A stretch of DNA of 58,539 bases from Stenotrophomonas koreensis (GCF_001431525.1 NZ_LDJH01000022.1:1-58539); one strand, 5' to 3'. Positions 34,456-43,266 are shown, counted from the first letter of the stretch. Translations and numbers: made by a program. The notes: generated by a model not told the origin, from the sequence alone.

Positions 34456-35826
34456 TTAACCGCACCCACCCTGCAGACGCGCCAGCAACCGGCGTGGTGC
34501 GTTGTCAAAACCACCATTGGACATGAACACGACGTGGTCGCCGGCAGTGACCTGCCCGGCCAGCACGTCCAGCAGCTGTTCGCTGTCGGCCACCGCACGG
34601 GCCTGGCCACGCACCTGGCTGATCACCGCGGCCGCATCCCAGGCCAGCTCCGGACGGTGCAGGAACACCACCGCATCGGCCAGCTGCAGCGACGGCGCCA
34701 GCGCGGCCGCATGTGCGCCCAGGCGCATCGAGTTGCTGCGCGGCTCCATCGCCACCACGATCCGCGCATCGCCCACCCGCGCGCGCAGCCCCGCCAGCGT
34801 GGTGGCGATGGCGGTGGGATGGTGGGCAAAGTCGTCATAGACAGTGATGCCATCGACCTTGCCGACCACCTCCAGGCGCCGCTTGATACCGCCAAAGCCT
34901 GCCAGTTCAGGCATTACCGTGGCCGGGTCGATACCGACGGCGTGCACCGCGGCCAACGCCGCCAGCGCATTGAGGACATTGTGGTTGCCCAGCAGCGACC
35001 AGTGCACCTGGCCCAGGCACTGCTGGTTGTGGAACACCGCAAAGGCGCTGCCGTCAGCGGCCAGCAGTTGTGCCTGCCACTCCACCCCGGGCTGGAAACC
35101 AAAGCGTTCCACCGGCGTCCAGCAGCCCATCTCCAGCACCCGGGCCAGGTTGGCATCGGCGGCATTGACGATCAGCCGGCCATTGCCCGGAACAGTCCGC
35201 ACCAGGTGATGGAACTGGCGTTCGATGGCGGCCAGATCCGGGAAAATATCGGCGTGGTCATATTCCAGGTTGTTGAGGATGGCCACCCGCGGGCGGTAAT
35301 GTACGAATTTGCTGCGCTTGTCGAAAAACGCGGTGTCGTACTCATCGGCCTCGACCACGAAGGCCGGGCCTGTGCCCAGCCGTGCCGAGACGCCAAAATC
35401 GGGCACCACCCCGCCAATCAGAAAGCCCGGATCCTGCCCGGCACGGTCCAGCAGATAGGCCAGCAGCGAGGTGGTCGTGGTCTTGCCATGGGTACCGGCC
35501 ACGGCAATCGTGGTGCGTCCGGGCAACACGTTCTGCGCCAGCCACTGCGCCCCGGAGGTGTAATCCAGCGCCTGGTCCAGCACGTGTTCAACGGCCGGAT
35601 TGCCGCGCGACAGGGCGTTGCCGACCACCACGCTGGCACAGTCCGGGCCGATGTTTTCAGGCAGGTAGCCGTGGCGCAGTGCAATGCCCAGCTGCTCCAG
35701 CTGGGTGGACATCGGCGGATAGACCGCCTGGTCACTGCCCTCCACGCTGTAGCCCAGTTCGCGTGCCAACGCAGCCACGCCGCCCATGAATGTTCCGGCA
35801 ATGCCGAGGATATGGATCGTGCTCAT
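34456..35826 (-). CDS. mpl: UDP-N-acetylmuramate:L-Ala-gamma-D-Glu-meso-DAP ligase
   Basis: Peptidoglycan recycling enzyme that attaches the recovered tripeptide to UDP-MurNAc. It has 456 residues. Mur-ligase signatures are the N-terminal ILGIAGTFMGGVA, the ATP loop GTHGKTTTTSLLAYL, EADEYDTAFFDKRSKF and the central ILNNLEYDHADIF. The start was placed at MSTIHILGIAG. No Shine-Dalgarno is seen, and a GACAAT box lies 6 nt before the ATG, again leaderless geometry. A 7-bp inverted repeat (TGTCAGG/CCTGACA) sits about 40 nt upstream. Confidence 0.95.
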   Translation of the reverse strand: MSTIHILGIAGTFMGGVAALARELGYSVEGSDQAVYPPMSTQLEQLGIALRHGYLPENIGPDCASVVVGNALSRGNPAVEHVLDQALDYTSGAQWLAQNVLPGRTTIAVAGTHGKTTTTSLLAYLLDRAGQDPGFLIGGVVPDFGVSARLGTGPAFVVEADEYDTAFFDKRSKFVHYRPRVAILNNLEYDHADIFPDLAAIERQFHHLVRTVPGNGRLIVNAADANLARVLEMGCWTPVERFGFQPGVEWQAQLLAADGSAFAVFHNQQCLGQVHWSLLGNHNVLNALAALAAVHAVGIDPATVMPELAGFGGIKRRLEVVGKVDGITVYDDFAHHPTAIATTLAGLRARVGDARIVVAMEPRSNSMRLGAHAAALAPSLQLADAVVFLHRPELAWDAAAVISQVRGQARAVADSEQLLDVLAGQVTAGDHVVFMSNGGFDNAPRRLLARLQGGCG

Positions 35827-36081
35827 CAGCGCATTGTCACCGATTGCCCAGGCCAAGGGCAGGTGTCAGGCAAACCCTGACAACCGATGAGCCAAATACC
35901 GATAGGTGCTGCCGCTGGTGCCATCGATACTGTTCCACGGCCAGCCCGGCCGATCTTCATGACGCCCCTCCCCTGGGCACATCCCCGATGAAGACCGGCC
36001 CCGGCTCTGAGCAAGCCAGCTGGCTGCTGATACGCGGCACTGCAACGTCTCCCCACGTTACTGCTGCCGTGTTGTGCACAA
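35827..36081. other. Noncoding gap upstream of mpl
   Basis: About 250 bp with no convincing gene. It holds a GACAAT -10-like box 6 nt before mpl (35833-35838, minus strand) and a perfect inverted repeat TGTCAGG-N5-CCTGACA at 35864-35882 that could be an mpl operator. The rest shows nothing I recognise. Confidence 0.5.
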
Positions 36082-36109
36082 AAAACCCCCGCTGCAAGGC
36101 GGGGGTTTT
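36082..36109 (-). terminator. Terminator after adk
   Basis: An 11-bp stem AAAACCCCCGC/GCGGGGGTTTT has a six-base loop. The minus strand continues with T residues (TTTTTTGTG), giving a strong terminator for adk. Confidence 0.88.
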
Positions 36110-36130
36110 ATTTATCCAGGCACGGCCGGC

Positions 36131-36694
36131 TTACTTGCCCAGCGCAGCCAGAATGCGCGCGAACACCTCATCCAGGGTACCCACGCCATCGACCTTGGCC
36201 AGCGCACCGCGGCTTTCGTAGAAGCCGATCACCGGGGCGGTGGAATCGCTGTAGACCTGCAGGCGCTTGCGTACCGATTCGGGGTTGTCGTCTTCACGAC
36301 CTTCAGCCTTGGCACGGCCGGCGATCCGCTCGACCAGCAGCTCGTTGGCCACATCCAGCTGGACCACCGCCTGCAACGGCTGGCCGATCGACGCCAGCAG
36401 GGCTTCCAGTGCATTGGCCTGGGCCACATTGCGCGGGTAGCCATCAAGGATGAAGCCGTTGGCCACGTCCTCGCGCGACAGCCGCGAACGGATCATCCCC
36501 AGCAGGATCTCGTCAGAGACCAGTTCACCGCGGGCCATCACTTCCTTGGCCTGCAGACCCAGTTCACTGCCGGCTGCCACTTCGGCGCGCAGCAGGTCGC
36601 CGGTGGAGATATGGGGAATCTGCAGTTCATCCTTCAGGCGGGCAGCCTGGGTGCCTTTGCCAGAACCGGGCGGGCCCAACAGAACCAAACGCAT
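36131..36694 (-). CDS. adk: Adenylate kinase
   Basis: Interconverts ATP + AMP with 2 ADP. It has 187 residues, the short-LID form typical of Xanthomonadaceae. The P-loop is LLGPPGSGKGTQA, the AMP site ISTGDLLRAEV, and FILDGYPRNVAQA is the conserved core Asp segment. The LID is reduced to a short loop (AKAEGREDDNPESV) without zinc cysteines. The ATG has GGAG 7 nt upstream. It is single, with its own terminator. Confidence 0.96.
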   Translation of the reverse strand: MRLVLLGPPGSGKGTQAARLKDELQIPHISTGDLLRAEVAAGSELGLQAKEVMARGELVSDEILLGMIRSRLSREDVANGFILDGYPRNVAQANALEALLASIGQPLQAVVQLDVANELLVERIAGRAKAEGREDDNPESVRKRLQVYSDSTAPVIGFYESRGALAKVDGVGTLDEVFARILAALGK

Positions 36695-36848
36695 ATGCGC
36701 ACTCCATAAACAGGGGGAGGGAAAAGATACGGCGCGCGCGGCCATCAGACCAGCGTTACAACCAACACCGCAAGGCGGCCAGTCTAGCGCATGACCCTGT
36801 TGCGGCGCTTGCCCAGGCTACCGGCATGTCCCGGCAGCGGCAGCACTT

Positions 36849-37364
36849 TCAGCCACAGCGGCCCTGCAGCTGCCAGTAGGCGCGCCACTGCGGCAAACCG
36901 GCCAGGCGCTGCCGGGCCCACTGCTCGCGTGCCTGCTGCAGATAGATGCGCTCCCGTCCCTGGGCATCGCGCGGCCGGCTTGTGTCAGCCGGTTGGCGCC
37001 GCCACAGCCTCAGTTCCACCGCCAGACCAGGACAGGCCGCCGAGGGCACCATGATGCGCTCATCCAGCATCCAGCCCTGGCCGGGATCTTCGCCGCCCTG
37101 CTGCAACGGCAACAGGACCGCCCGCCGCCGGCAGTGCGTACTGCCTGCCACCGCCTGCAGCTGGTACGGCCGCTCCGGCTGGCCGGTAAACCGGCCCTGC
37201 AGGCGGGCGCAGGCCTCGGGAATCTGACGCAGCGTATGCCATACCCCGTCGGCCTGCGGACGCGACGGTGGACGTTGCCGCCCGGTATCGGGCGGGGCCG
37301 CCAGGGCCGGGGCCAGCAGCAGGGTACTGATCATCAGCAACGTCAGGCACGGGTTCACACGCAT
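36849..37364 (-). CDS. Hypothetical exported protein with four cysteines
   Basis: Not recognised. It has 171 residues. The N-terminus MRVNPCLTLLMISTLLLAPALA is a good Sec signal peptide (given in part: NPCLTLLMISTLLLAPALA). The mature region has four cysteines (in EACARL, THCRRR, AACPGL and at the C-terminus GRCG), suggesting two disulfides in the periplasm, and a Gln/Arg-rich helical end. It is divergent from ppa with a 140-bp gap. It could equally start at the internal MISTLLL. Real coding is supported by the signal peptide and the even cysteine number. Confidence 0.6.
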   Translation of the reverse strand: MRVNPCLTLLMISTLLLAPALAAPPDTGRQRPPSRPQADGVWHTLRQIPEACARLQGRFTGQPERPYQLQAVAGSTHCRRRAVLLPLQQGGEDPGQGWMLDERIMVPSAACPGLAVELRLWRRQPADTSRPRDAQGRERIYLQQAREQWARQRLAGLPQWRAYWQLQGRCG

Positions 37365-37459
37365 GGCATCACCGGGGAGTGGGACTGCCAGGCAGCTTTC
37401 ACCGCAGCACCTGAACACCGCAGCAAGCACCATGCGATGCAACGCAGCAATGGCCAGCG

Positions 37460-37477
37460 TAGAATTGGCGGCCAATT
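37460..37477 (+). promoter_or_regulatory. ppa -10 box overlapping a palindrome
   Basis: TAGAAT (37460-37465) lies about 40 nt before the ppa start. It is immediately overlapped by the perfect inverted repeat AATTGGC-G-GCCAATT (37463-37477), which would cover the transcription start and could be an operator. Confidence 0.45.
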
Positions 37478-37504
37478 TTATTCATCCCGATACTGGAGCC
37501 GCAC

Positions 37505-38044
37505 ATGGGCCTGGAGCTCGTCTCCCCCGGCAAGAACCCGCCGGAAGAAATCAACGTCATCATCGAGATCGCCAAGGACTCCGAGCCGGTCAAGTACGAA
37601 GTGGACAAGGATTCCAACGTCCTGTTCGTTGACCGCATCCTGTCCACCCCGATGCGCTATCCGGCCAACTACGGCTATGTCTCCAACACCGTGTGCGGTG
37701 ACGGCGACCCGGCCGACGTGCTGGTGCTGCTGCCGTTCGGCCTGATCCCGGGTTCGGTGGTGCGTTGCCGTCCGGTCGGCGTGCTGAAGATGAGTGACGA
37801 GGCCGGCCAGGACGAGAAGCTGATCGCCGTGCCGGTGACCAAGATCTTCAAGGACTATGCCCACATCAATGACGTGGGCGACGTCGAGCAGGGCATCAAG
37901 GACCGCATCACCCATTTCTTTGAACACTACAAGGATCTGGAAAAGGGCAAGTGGGTCAAGGTCGAGGGCTGGGGCGATGCCGCCGAAGCCAAGCAGATCC
38001 TGGTCGAGGCCCTGGCGCGCTACCAGGCTGACGGCCAAGGCTGA
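37505..38044 (+). CDS. ppa: Inorganic pyrophosphatase
   Basis: Hydrolyses PPi to 2 Pi, driving biosynthetic reactions. It has 179 residues of the family I (hexameric bacterial) type. The metal-binding signature GDGDPADVLVLLPF, with YPANYGYV just before it and KDYAHINDVGDV after it, is clear. A Shine-Dalgarno GGAG lies 6 nt before the ATG. It is monocistronic, with a candidate operator over its start site. Confidence 0.96.
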   Translation: MGLELVSPGKNPPEEINVIIEIAKDSEPVKYEVDKDSNVLFVDRILSTPMRYPANYGYVSNTVCGDGDPADVLVLLPFGLIPGSVVRCRPVGVLKMSDEAGQDEKLIAVPVTKIFKDYAHINDVGDVEQGIKDRITHFFEHYKDLEKGKWVKVEGWGDAAEAKQILVEALARYQADGQG

Positions 38045-38086
38045 ACCGCACGCCAGCGCACGCTGATTCCAAGGTGCGCAGCATCA

Positions 38087-38126
38087 CAAAACAGGGGGTT
38101 CGCCCAGCAGCGGATCTCCTGTTTTG
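38087..38126 (+). terminator. Terminator-like hairpin after ppa
   Basis: The 9-bp arms CAAAACAGG/CCTGTTTTG enclose a smaller GGG-TTCG-CCC hairpin. The T run lies within the 3' arm, so it is an imperfect intrinsic terminator. Confidence 0.5.
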
Positions 38127-38178
38127 GTTAGAGTTATGGGGTTAATGGCTGTATCTTGCGCAGCCGCAGGGGAAGAGC

Positions 38179-39294
38179 GTTCATATTCTGCTTGTAGGGG
38201 ATGAAGCCGCACTGCCGGCCGAACTGTCCGAGTTCATCCATGCCTGGGGCGACGAGTGGGAAGTCACCCGCGTCAGCGATGGCAATTCTGCCGTCGCCGA
38301 ACTGGCCAGCCATCCTATTGATGCCCTGATCGTGGCGCCCCATGTGGTCGGGCTGCCGCCGACGATGCTGCTGCTGCAGGCCCGCACGCTGCGGCCGGAA
38401 GCGATCCGGATTGCACTGGTGTCCGAGCACAACGCCGGCCGGCCGCCGTCGGCCCGCCTGATCGGCTTGGCCCACCGCTTCCTGCCCTCCCCGCTTGCTC
38501 CCGAAGCCCTGCTCGAGGCCCTGAGCAGCATTGAAGAACTGCGCGAGCTGCTGGACAACCCGCAGCTGCGCAATGCGATCGGGCGGATTGAAAAACTGCC
38601 CTCGCCACCGGGCCTGTACCTGAGCCTGACCGCCGCCCTGGAACAGGACAACGCCATCGACAATGGCCAGATTGCCGACCTGGTGGCCACCGATCCTGCG
38701 ATCGCGGCCAAGGTGCTGCAGCTGTCCAATTCGGTATTCTTCAACAGCGGCCGCACCATCACCGACCTGCGCACCGCCGTGACCCGTCTGGGCCTGGCCA
38801 CCCTGCGTGACCTGGTGCTGGCCAGCGAAGTGTTTTCCAGCAGCATCATCTCCGAGGAAAAGCGCGCCCAGCTGCAGCAACGCGCAATGATGTCCGCCCG
38901 ACTGGCCTCACGCCTGCTGCCCAGCTCCAGTGCCGAGCTGGGTGCCACCGCCGCGCTGCTGGCCGATATCGGCCTGCTGCTGCCGGGGGTGGTCGAGCAG
39001 AACCAGAGCAGCGAACAGCACCAGACCCTGGGCCACGCCGATGCCGGTGCCTATCTGCTGGGCCTGTGGGGGCTGCCGATGCCGATCATCGAAGCGGTCG
39101 CCTTTCAACTTGAACCGGAGCGCAGCAACAGCCGCAACTTCTGGGTGACCGGGGCCGTGCACGTGGCCAACCGGCTCATCCGCAGGGAGCCGGTCAACCT
39201 GGACTACCTGCAAAAGACCGGCGCGCTGGACAAGCTGCCGCAATGGCAGCAACAGGCCGATCACCTGCTCGGACTGGCGGCCCAGCCGGCCTGA
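38179..39294 (+). CDS. Pseudo-receiver plus HDOD domain protein with a GTT start position
   Basis: Signalling protein of 371 residues. The N-terminal part (about 1-115) has the fold pattern of a response-regulator receiver (VHILLVGDEAALPAEL, then PIDALIVAPHVVG), but the phosphoacceptor Asp is replaced by Ala, so it is probably a pseudo-receiver. An HDOD domain follows (about 140-330; IGRIEKLPSPPGLYLSL starts it), a non-catalytic HD relative used as a signalling scaffold. The frame runs unbroken from a stop at 38143, yet it contains no ATG, GTG or TTG until a GTG at 38332, deep inside the receiver. AGGGGA lies 5 nt before a GTT at 38179, which aligns with the expected first residue. Confidence 0.75.
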   Translation, partial: VHILLVGDEAALPAELSEFIHAWGDEWEVTRVSDGNSAVAELASHPIDALIVAPHVVGLPPTMLLLQARTLRPEAIRIALVSEHNAGRPPSARLIGLAHRFLPSPLAPEALLEALSSIEELRELLDNPQLRNAIGRIEKLPSPPGLYLSLTAALEQDNAIDNGQIADLVATDPAIAAKVLQLSNSVFFNSGRTITDLRTAVTRLGLATLRDLVLASEVFSSSIISEEKRAQLQQRAMMSARLASRLLPSSSAELGATAALLADIGLLLPGVVEQNQSSEQHQTLGHADAGAYLLGLWGLPMPIIEAVAFQLEPERSNSRNFWVTGAVHVANRLIRREPVNLDYLQKTGALDKLPQWQQQADHLLGLAAQPA

Positions 39295-39319
39295 TCCAGC
39301 ACCGCCCCCTCCCGCTGAA

Positions 39320-39345
39320 AACCGCGCCACCGGCGCGGTTTTTTT
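39320..39345 (+). terminator. Terminator after the HDOD gene
   Basis: The 9-bp stem AACCGCGCC/GGCGCGGTT with a three-base loop is followed by seven T residues in total. It is a strong plus-strand terminator. Confidence 0.88.
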
Positions 39346-39383
39346 ATGCCGCCGACCGCACGGCAGGCCGGACCGGCGCCAGC

Positions 39384-39411
39384 AAAAAGGGTGGGCCTTG
39401 CGGCCCACCCT
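39384..39411 (-). terminator. Terminator after the TonB-dependent receptor gene
   Basis: A 10-bp stem AGGGTGGGCC/GGCCCACCCT with a TTGC loop is followed on the minus strand by TTTTT. It lies 26 nt beyond the receptor stop. Confidence 0.85.
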
Positions 39412-39436
39412 CCTTTACACCCGATGATCGGTTCGA

Positions 39437-42304
39437 TCAGAAGCGCTGGGTGTACTTCATGTACAGGAAGCGACCGATATCAAACCCGCCGTAGTACGGG
39501 AAGTTCGAGTTCGGGGCCGAGAACATGATCGCACCGCGGTGGTTGAACACGTTGTTGGCACCCAGGGCGATGGTTGCGTTCCACGGTGCCTGGTAGCTGA
39601 CCTGCAGGTCGTGGAAGGTGTTGGCACCCACCTTGCGCTGCGGTGCAGCCTCACCGTTGGCAAAACGGTCCGCATCGGTACACGGACGGTTGCGCACGCA
39701 CGCTTCGGCCATCGAGGAGTAGTAGCGGGCGGTCCAGCTGGCGGCCCAGTCACCCAGGTTCCAGTTCACGCCCAGGTTGGAGCGCACGCGGAAGATGCCC
39801 GGGCTGCCGACGTAGCCGACCATGATGTCTTCACCGGCAGCATTCTGGCTGGACTGGTCATAGGTCGCCACGTAGGTGGTCTGCCAGTCGAAGCTGACAT
39901 TGCCGTAGGCGGTTTCCGGCAGGCGGTACTTGACGCCCAGGTCGTAGCCTTCGGTTTCCATCTGGCCCAGGTTGGCCAGGCCGTAGAACATGGCATTGAT
40001 ATGGCCATCACCGGCACGGCTGACCGCACCACAACGCGAGGCATCACCCAGTACATAGCAGTCGCGCAGGATGCGGTCGACGCTGTCGGAGATGATCATG
40101 TCCTCGATCTTGTAGTTGAACCAGTCCAGGCTCACGTCCAGGCCCTGGACCCAGCGCGGGCTCCACACCAGACCCACGGTCTTGGAGGTGGAGGTTTCCG
40201 GCTTCAGTGCCGGGTTGGAACCGGTGATGAACTGGTCCGGGGTCTGGCACGGCCAGTCTTCGCAGGGCACCAGGCCCTGGCCGAGCTGGACGTAGTCCGG
40301 GGCCACGCCGGCGGCGGTGCAGGCCGCATTGCCGGCCACCGAGCCGGGCACGCCGACCGAGCACGGATCGGTGTAGGACTCGAAGCTGGCACCGGTGCCG
40401 CCGTAGAGGTTGTCGATCGACGGGGCGCGGAAGCCTTCGGCAAAGGTGCCGCGGACCAGCAGCTCGTCCATCGGGCGCCAGGTGAAGCCGATCTTGGAGT
40501 TGGTGGTGTCACCGAAGTTGCTGTAGTCCGAATAGCGCGAGGCCATGTTGACGGTCAGCTCCTTGGCGAACGGCAGGTCCGCCAGCACCGGCACGTTCAG
40601 CTCCAGGTAGACCTCATCCAGGCTGTAGTCGCCGGAGGTGGTGGTGCTGGCCAGGCCGGTGTACAGGCCCGACTGCGAGAAGGCATCGGGAATGAACTTG
40701 CCTTCTTCCTTGCGGTGCTCCACGCCCACGGCAAAACCGAGGTCGCCGGCCGGCAGGGTCATGATCGAGCCGGACAGGTCAGCGGTGAAGCTGGTGGTCT
40801 TGGTCACACCAGTATCGTTGTAGATCGGGAACAGGAAGTCCTGCACGGCCTTGTCAGCCAGCGAACCGGCACCGGCCACGCCGTAGGGCAGCAGCGGGTT
40901 CCAGGCATAGCAGCCGGCGATCGGGCTGGCGGCGGTGCCGCAACGGGCCACGCCATTGGCATCGATGAACGAGGTGCCCAGGGCCTGCTCGGAGGCCAGC
41001 AGCGACATGTCGCCACGTGCCGACTTGGCGATCTCGTTGCGGTTCCACATCGCCCCGACGTTCCAGTCGAAGGTGCGGCCGGCAAAGTCGAAGTAGCCCG
41101 ACAGGCTCGGCGCAAAGCGCAGGGTCTTGAGCTTGCTTTCGGTGGTACGCGGCATTTCCCACAGACGACGACGGAACTCCATGTCCTTGCCCAGGACATT
41201 GAAGGCGCTGTCGGCGGCCAGCGGGGTGCCAAAGGCCTCCGACTGGTACGGGTAACCGGCGATCTGCTGGTCGGTGGTGCGCTCGTTGTAGAGCACATCG
41301 GCATTGAAGCTGATGGCGTCGGTCACGTCGTAGTTGCCGTTGACATACAACGACTTACGCTCGATGCCGGTGGACACCATCATCTGCTCGTTGGAGTTGG
41401 CGTTGTCCGCGGCGGTGTGCAGACGGTAGTCGGCACGGTTGGACGGATCACCACCTTCGCTCAGGGTGTACCAGAGCACATCGCTCGGGTTGACGTAGCC
41501 CGGCTCACCAGCCTTTGCGGTCGGGTGCAGGCACGGATCACAGAACGAGCCGTTCTGGCTGATCGGGCTGAAGCCGGCGCCCGGGTAGTCCGGGCCGGCG
41601 CTGCCGGAGCGGGAGTACCAGCGGTCACCGGCAAACACCGGCTCCTGCTTGGAATACTCGGCCGACAGGGTGACGCCACCGCGCTCGCCCTCGGCACCCA
41701 GGGTGAACGAATACTGGGTGGTGTCGCCGTCGCCTTCGCCGTACTGGCCGACATAGACCTGGGCCTCGGCGCCGTCAAAGCGCTTGCGGGTGATCACGTT
41801 GACCACGCCGGCGATGGCATCGGAACCGTAGATGGCCGAAGCGCCGTCCTTGAGGATCTCGATGCGCTCGATGGCCGACATCGGGATCTGGCTCAGGTCC
41901 TGGTAGCCGCCGGTGGTGGCGCCCAAGCGCTTGCCGTTCATCAGCACCAGGGTGCGGTTGGCACCCAGGTTGCGCAGGTCGATGTAGTAACCACCGACGT
42001 TCTCGCCCGAGGCCAGCGCATCGGAGCGCGAGATCGCCGGCGAACCGGCCGAGGTCAGGTTCTGCAGCACGTCGGCGACGGAGACAAAACCCTGCTTTTC
42101 CAGCGCTTCGCGGGTCATGGTCAGGATCGGCTGCTGGGTTTCCATGTCAGCCCCGCGGATGCGCGAACCGGTGACTTCCAGGCGATCCAGGGTGGTGGCA
42201 CCGGCAGCGGCGCTGTCTTGCGCGCTGGCCAGCGAGGGTACCAGTGCCATGGCGATACCGGCCGGCAGCAGGCCCAGCCGGATCGCAGAATTACGCAACT
42301 TCAT
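39437..42304 (-). CDS. TonB-dependent outer membrane receptor
   Basis: Ligand-gated outer membrane transporter of 955 residues powered by TonB-ExbBD. It has a signal peptide (about 1-28, ending LASAQ), a TonB-box-like region TTLDRLEVTGSRI, and a plug domain (about 45-160, with NLGANRTLVLMNGKRLG and ILKDGASAIYGSDAIAGVV). A 22-strand barrel with long loops ends in the aromatic C-terminal strand MKYTQRF. Paired cysteines lie in extracellular loops. The start has GGAGA 6 nt upstream. The substrate is unknown; Xanthomonadaceae use this type for peptides and plant carbohydrates as well as iron. It is followed upstream by an AraC-type regulator, probably its controller. Confidence 0.93.
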   Translation of the reverse strand: MKLRNSAIRLGLLPAGIAMALVPSLASAQDSAAAGATTLDRLEVTGSRIRGADMETQQPILTMTREALEKQGFVSVADVLQNLTSAGSPAISRSDALASGENVGGYYIDLRNLGANRTLVLMNGKRLGATTGGYQDLSQIPMSAIERIEILKDGASAIYGSDAIAGVVNVITRKRFDGAEAQVYVGQYGEGDGDTTQYSFTLGAEGERGGVTLSAEYSKQEPVFAGDRWYSRSGSAGPDYPGAGFSPISQNGSFCDPCLHPTAKAGEPGYVNPSDVLWYTLSEGGDPSNRADYRLHTAADNANSNEQMMVSTGIERKSLYVNGNYDVTDAISFNADVLYNERTTDQQIAGYPYQSEAFGTPLAADSAFNVLGKDMEFRRRLWEMPRTTESKLKTLRFAPSLSGYFDFAGRTFDWNVGAMWNRNEIAKSARGDMSLLASEQALGTSFIDANGVARCGTAASPIAGCYAWNPLLPYGVAGAGSLADKAVQDFLFPIYNDTGVTKTTSFTADLSGSIMTLPAGDLGFAVGVEHRKEEGKFIPDAFSQSGLYTGLASTTTSGDYSLDEVYLELNVPVLADLPFAKELTVNMASRYSDYSNFGDTTNSKIGFTWRPMDELLVRGTFAEGFRAPSIDNLYGGTGASFESYTDPCSVGVPGSVAGNAACTAAGVAPDYVQLGQGLVPCEDWPCQTPDQFITGSNPALKPETSTSKTVGLVWSPRWVQGLDVSLDWFNYKIEDMIISDSVDRILRDCYVLGDASRCGAVSRAGDGHINAMFYGLANLGQMETEGYDLGVKYRLPETAYGNVSFDWQTTYVATYDQSSQNAAGEDIMVGYVGSPGIFRVRSNLGVNWNLGDWAASWTARYYSSMAEACVRNRPCTDADRFANGEAAPQRKVGANTFHDLQVSYQAPWNATIALGANNVFNHRGAIMFSAPNSNFPYYGGFDIGRFLYMKYTQRF

Positions 42305-42358
42305 GTTTCTCTCCAAGTCGTAAAGGGCGCTCAATGAACGCCGCCCTGCACATTACGA

Positions 42359-43246
42359 TCAGGAGAACGCGGCAACTTTGCGCCAGGCACCAGCTGGCTT
42401 TGCCGAATCAGCCAGCAAGCTTTCCCGATAGCGCGATGCCGACGTGCCGAATCTGGCCCGGAAGGCACGGGCGAAACTGCAGCAGTTGTCAAAGCCGCTG
42501 GCCGAGGCCACCTCGCCAATCATCATGTCGGTCTCGCGCAGCAGCAGCGCCGCACGCTCCAGGCGCAGGCGCGCCGACAACGACTGCGGGCTTTCCTCGT
42601 ACAGCGACTGGAAAGTCTTGGACAGGTACCAGGAGGAGAAGTTGGTCAGCTCGGCCAGTTCGCCGATGCGCACCACCCGGTGGCTGTTGCCTTCCAGGTA
42701 CATCCGCGCGCGCTGCATGCGCCCGAACACCTGGCGCTTGCGCAGCCGTGAACGCCCCGGGCAACGCTGCACCACCTCGCCCAGTTCGCTTTGCAGCGAG
42801 GCCAGATGCAGCAGCACCGGCCGCATGGCCAGCGCCGAACCATCGCTGTCGGCGAGCTTGCGCCACAGCCGCAGGGCGACCCGGGCCTCGCTGCGGTTGA
42901 TCGTGCCGCGGCCGGCATACACCGCACAGTCGGCCAGCTGGCTCAACGCGCGCAGCGCATCGGCATCCAGGCACAGGCCAATGGCCAGGCCCTCGCGACC
43001 ACATTGGATCATCGGCCGGGACTCCTTCTCAAAGGCAATCCACTGCCCGGCGTGCAGGCGGAACTTGCCTTCCTTGGACTCGATCCAGGAGCTGCCGCGC
43101 AGCTGCATCCACACCGTCATCGCATGCGCGCTGGCCTGCACGGTCCCCAGCCGCGAGGCGCCGATGCAGACAGGCGCCTGGCCATCCTCCGCCAGCTTGT
43201 CCGGATTGAGCACTTGGCCGCGATCGGCCCAGATGATTTTTCGCAT
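42359..43246 (-). CDS. AraC family transcriptional regulator
   Basis: DNA-binding regulator of 295 residues. The C-terminal 100 residues form the double helix-turn-helix of AraC/XylS proteins: RIGELAELTNFSSWYLSKTF is the first helix-turn-helix (written here up to the family limit) and MIGEVASASGFDNCCSFARAF the second (key residues IGEVASASGF and CSFARAFRARFG). The N-terminal about 180 residues are a cupin-like sensing domain of no recognised ligand. It lies 54 nt upstream of the receptor gene on the same strand. A perfect 8-bp inverted repeat lies 21 nt before its ATG, a candidate autoregulatory operator. Confidence 0.9.
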   Translation of the reverse strand: MRKIIWADRGQVLNPDKLAEDGQAPVCIGASRLGTVQASAHAMTVWMQLRGSSWIESKEGKFRLHAGQWIAFEKESRPMIQCGREGLAIGLCLDADALRALSQLADCAVYAGRGTINRSEARVALRLWRKLADSDGSALAMRPVLLHLASLQSELGEVVQRCPGRSRLRKRQVFGRMQRARMYLEGNSHRVVRIGELAELTNFSSWYLSKTFQSLYEESPQSLSARLRLERAALLLRETDMMIGEVASASGFDNCCSFARAFRARFGTSASRYRESLLADSAKPAGAWRKVAAFS

Positions 43247-43266
43247 GAGATCACCGCATTTACAAA

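Noticed and set aside
35864..35882. The TGTCAGG/CCTGACA repeat as a terminator
   Set aside because: It lies upstream of mpl, has no T run on either strand, and is better seen as a possible operator.
38136..38204. A frameshift joining the ATG at 38136 or 38145 to the receiver frame
   Set aside because: The peptide from those ATGs has no receiver character and stops after about 20 codons. The receiver itself begins in its own frame with a Shine-Dalgarno in front.
38332..39294. HDOD protein starting at the GTG 38332
   Set aside because: This start lies inside the receiver domain and has no Shine-Dalgarno site. Domain continuity argues for the start at 38179.
39539..42337. A 932-codon open frame on the strand opposite the TonB-dependent receptor
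   Set aside because: It mirrors the receptor codon by codon, has no recognisable domain, and arises from GC-rich third positions. The same holds for long antisense frames over gltA, recG, spoT, the DUF1631 gene and the CadC-like gene.
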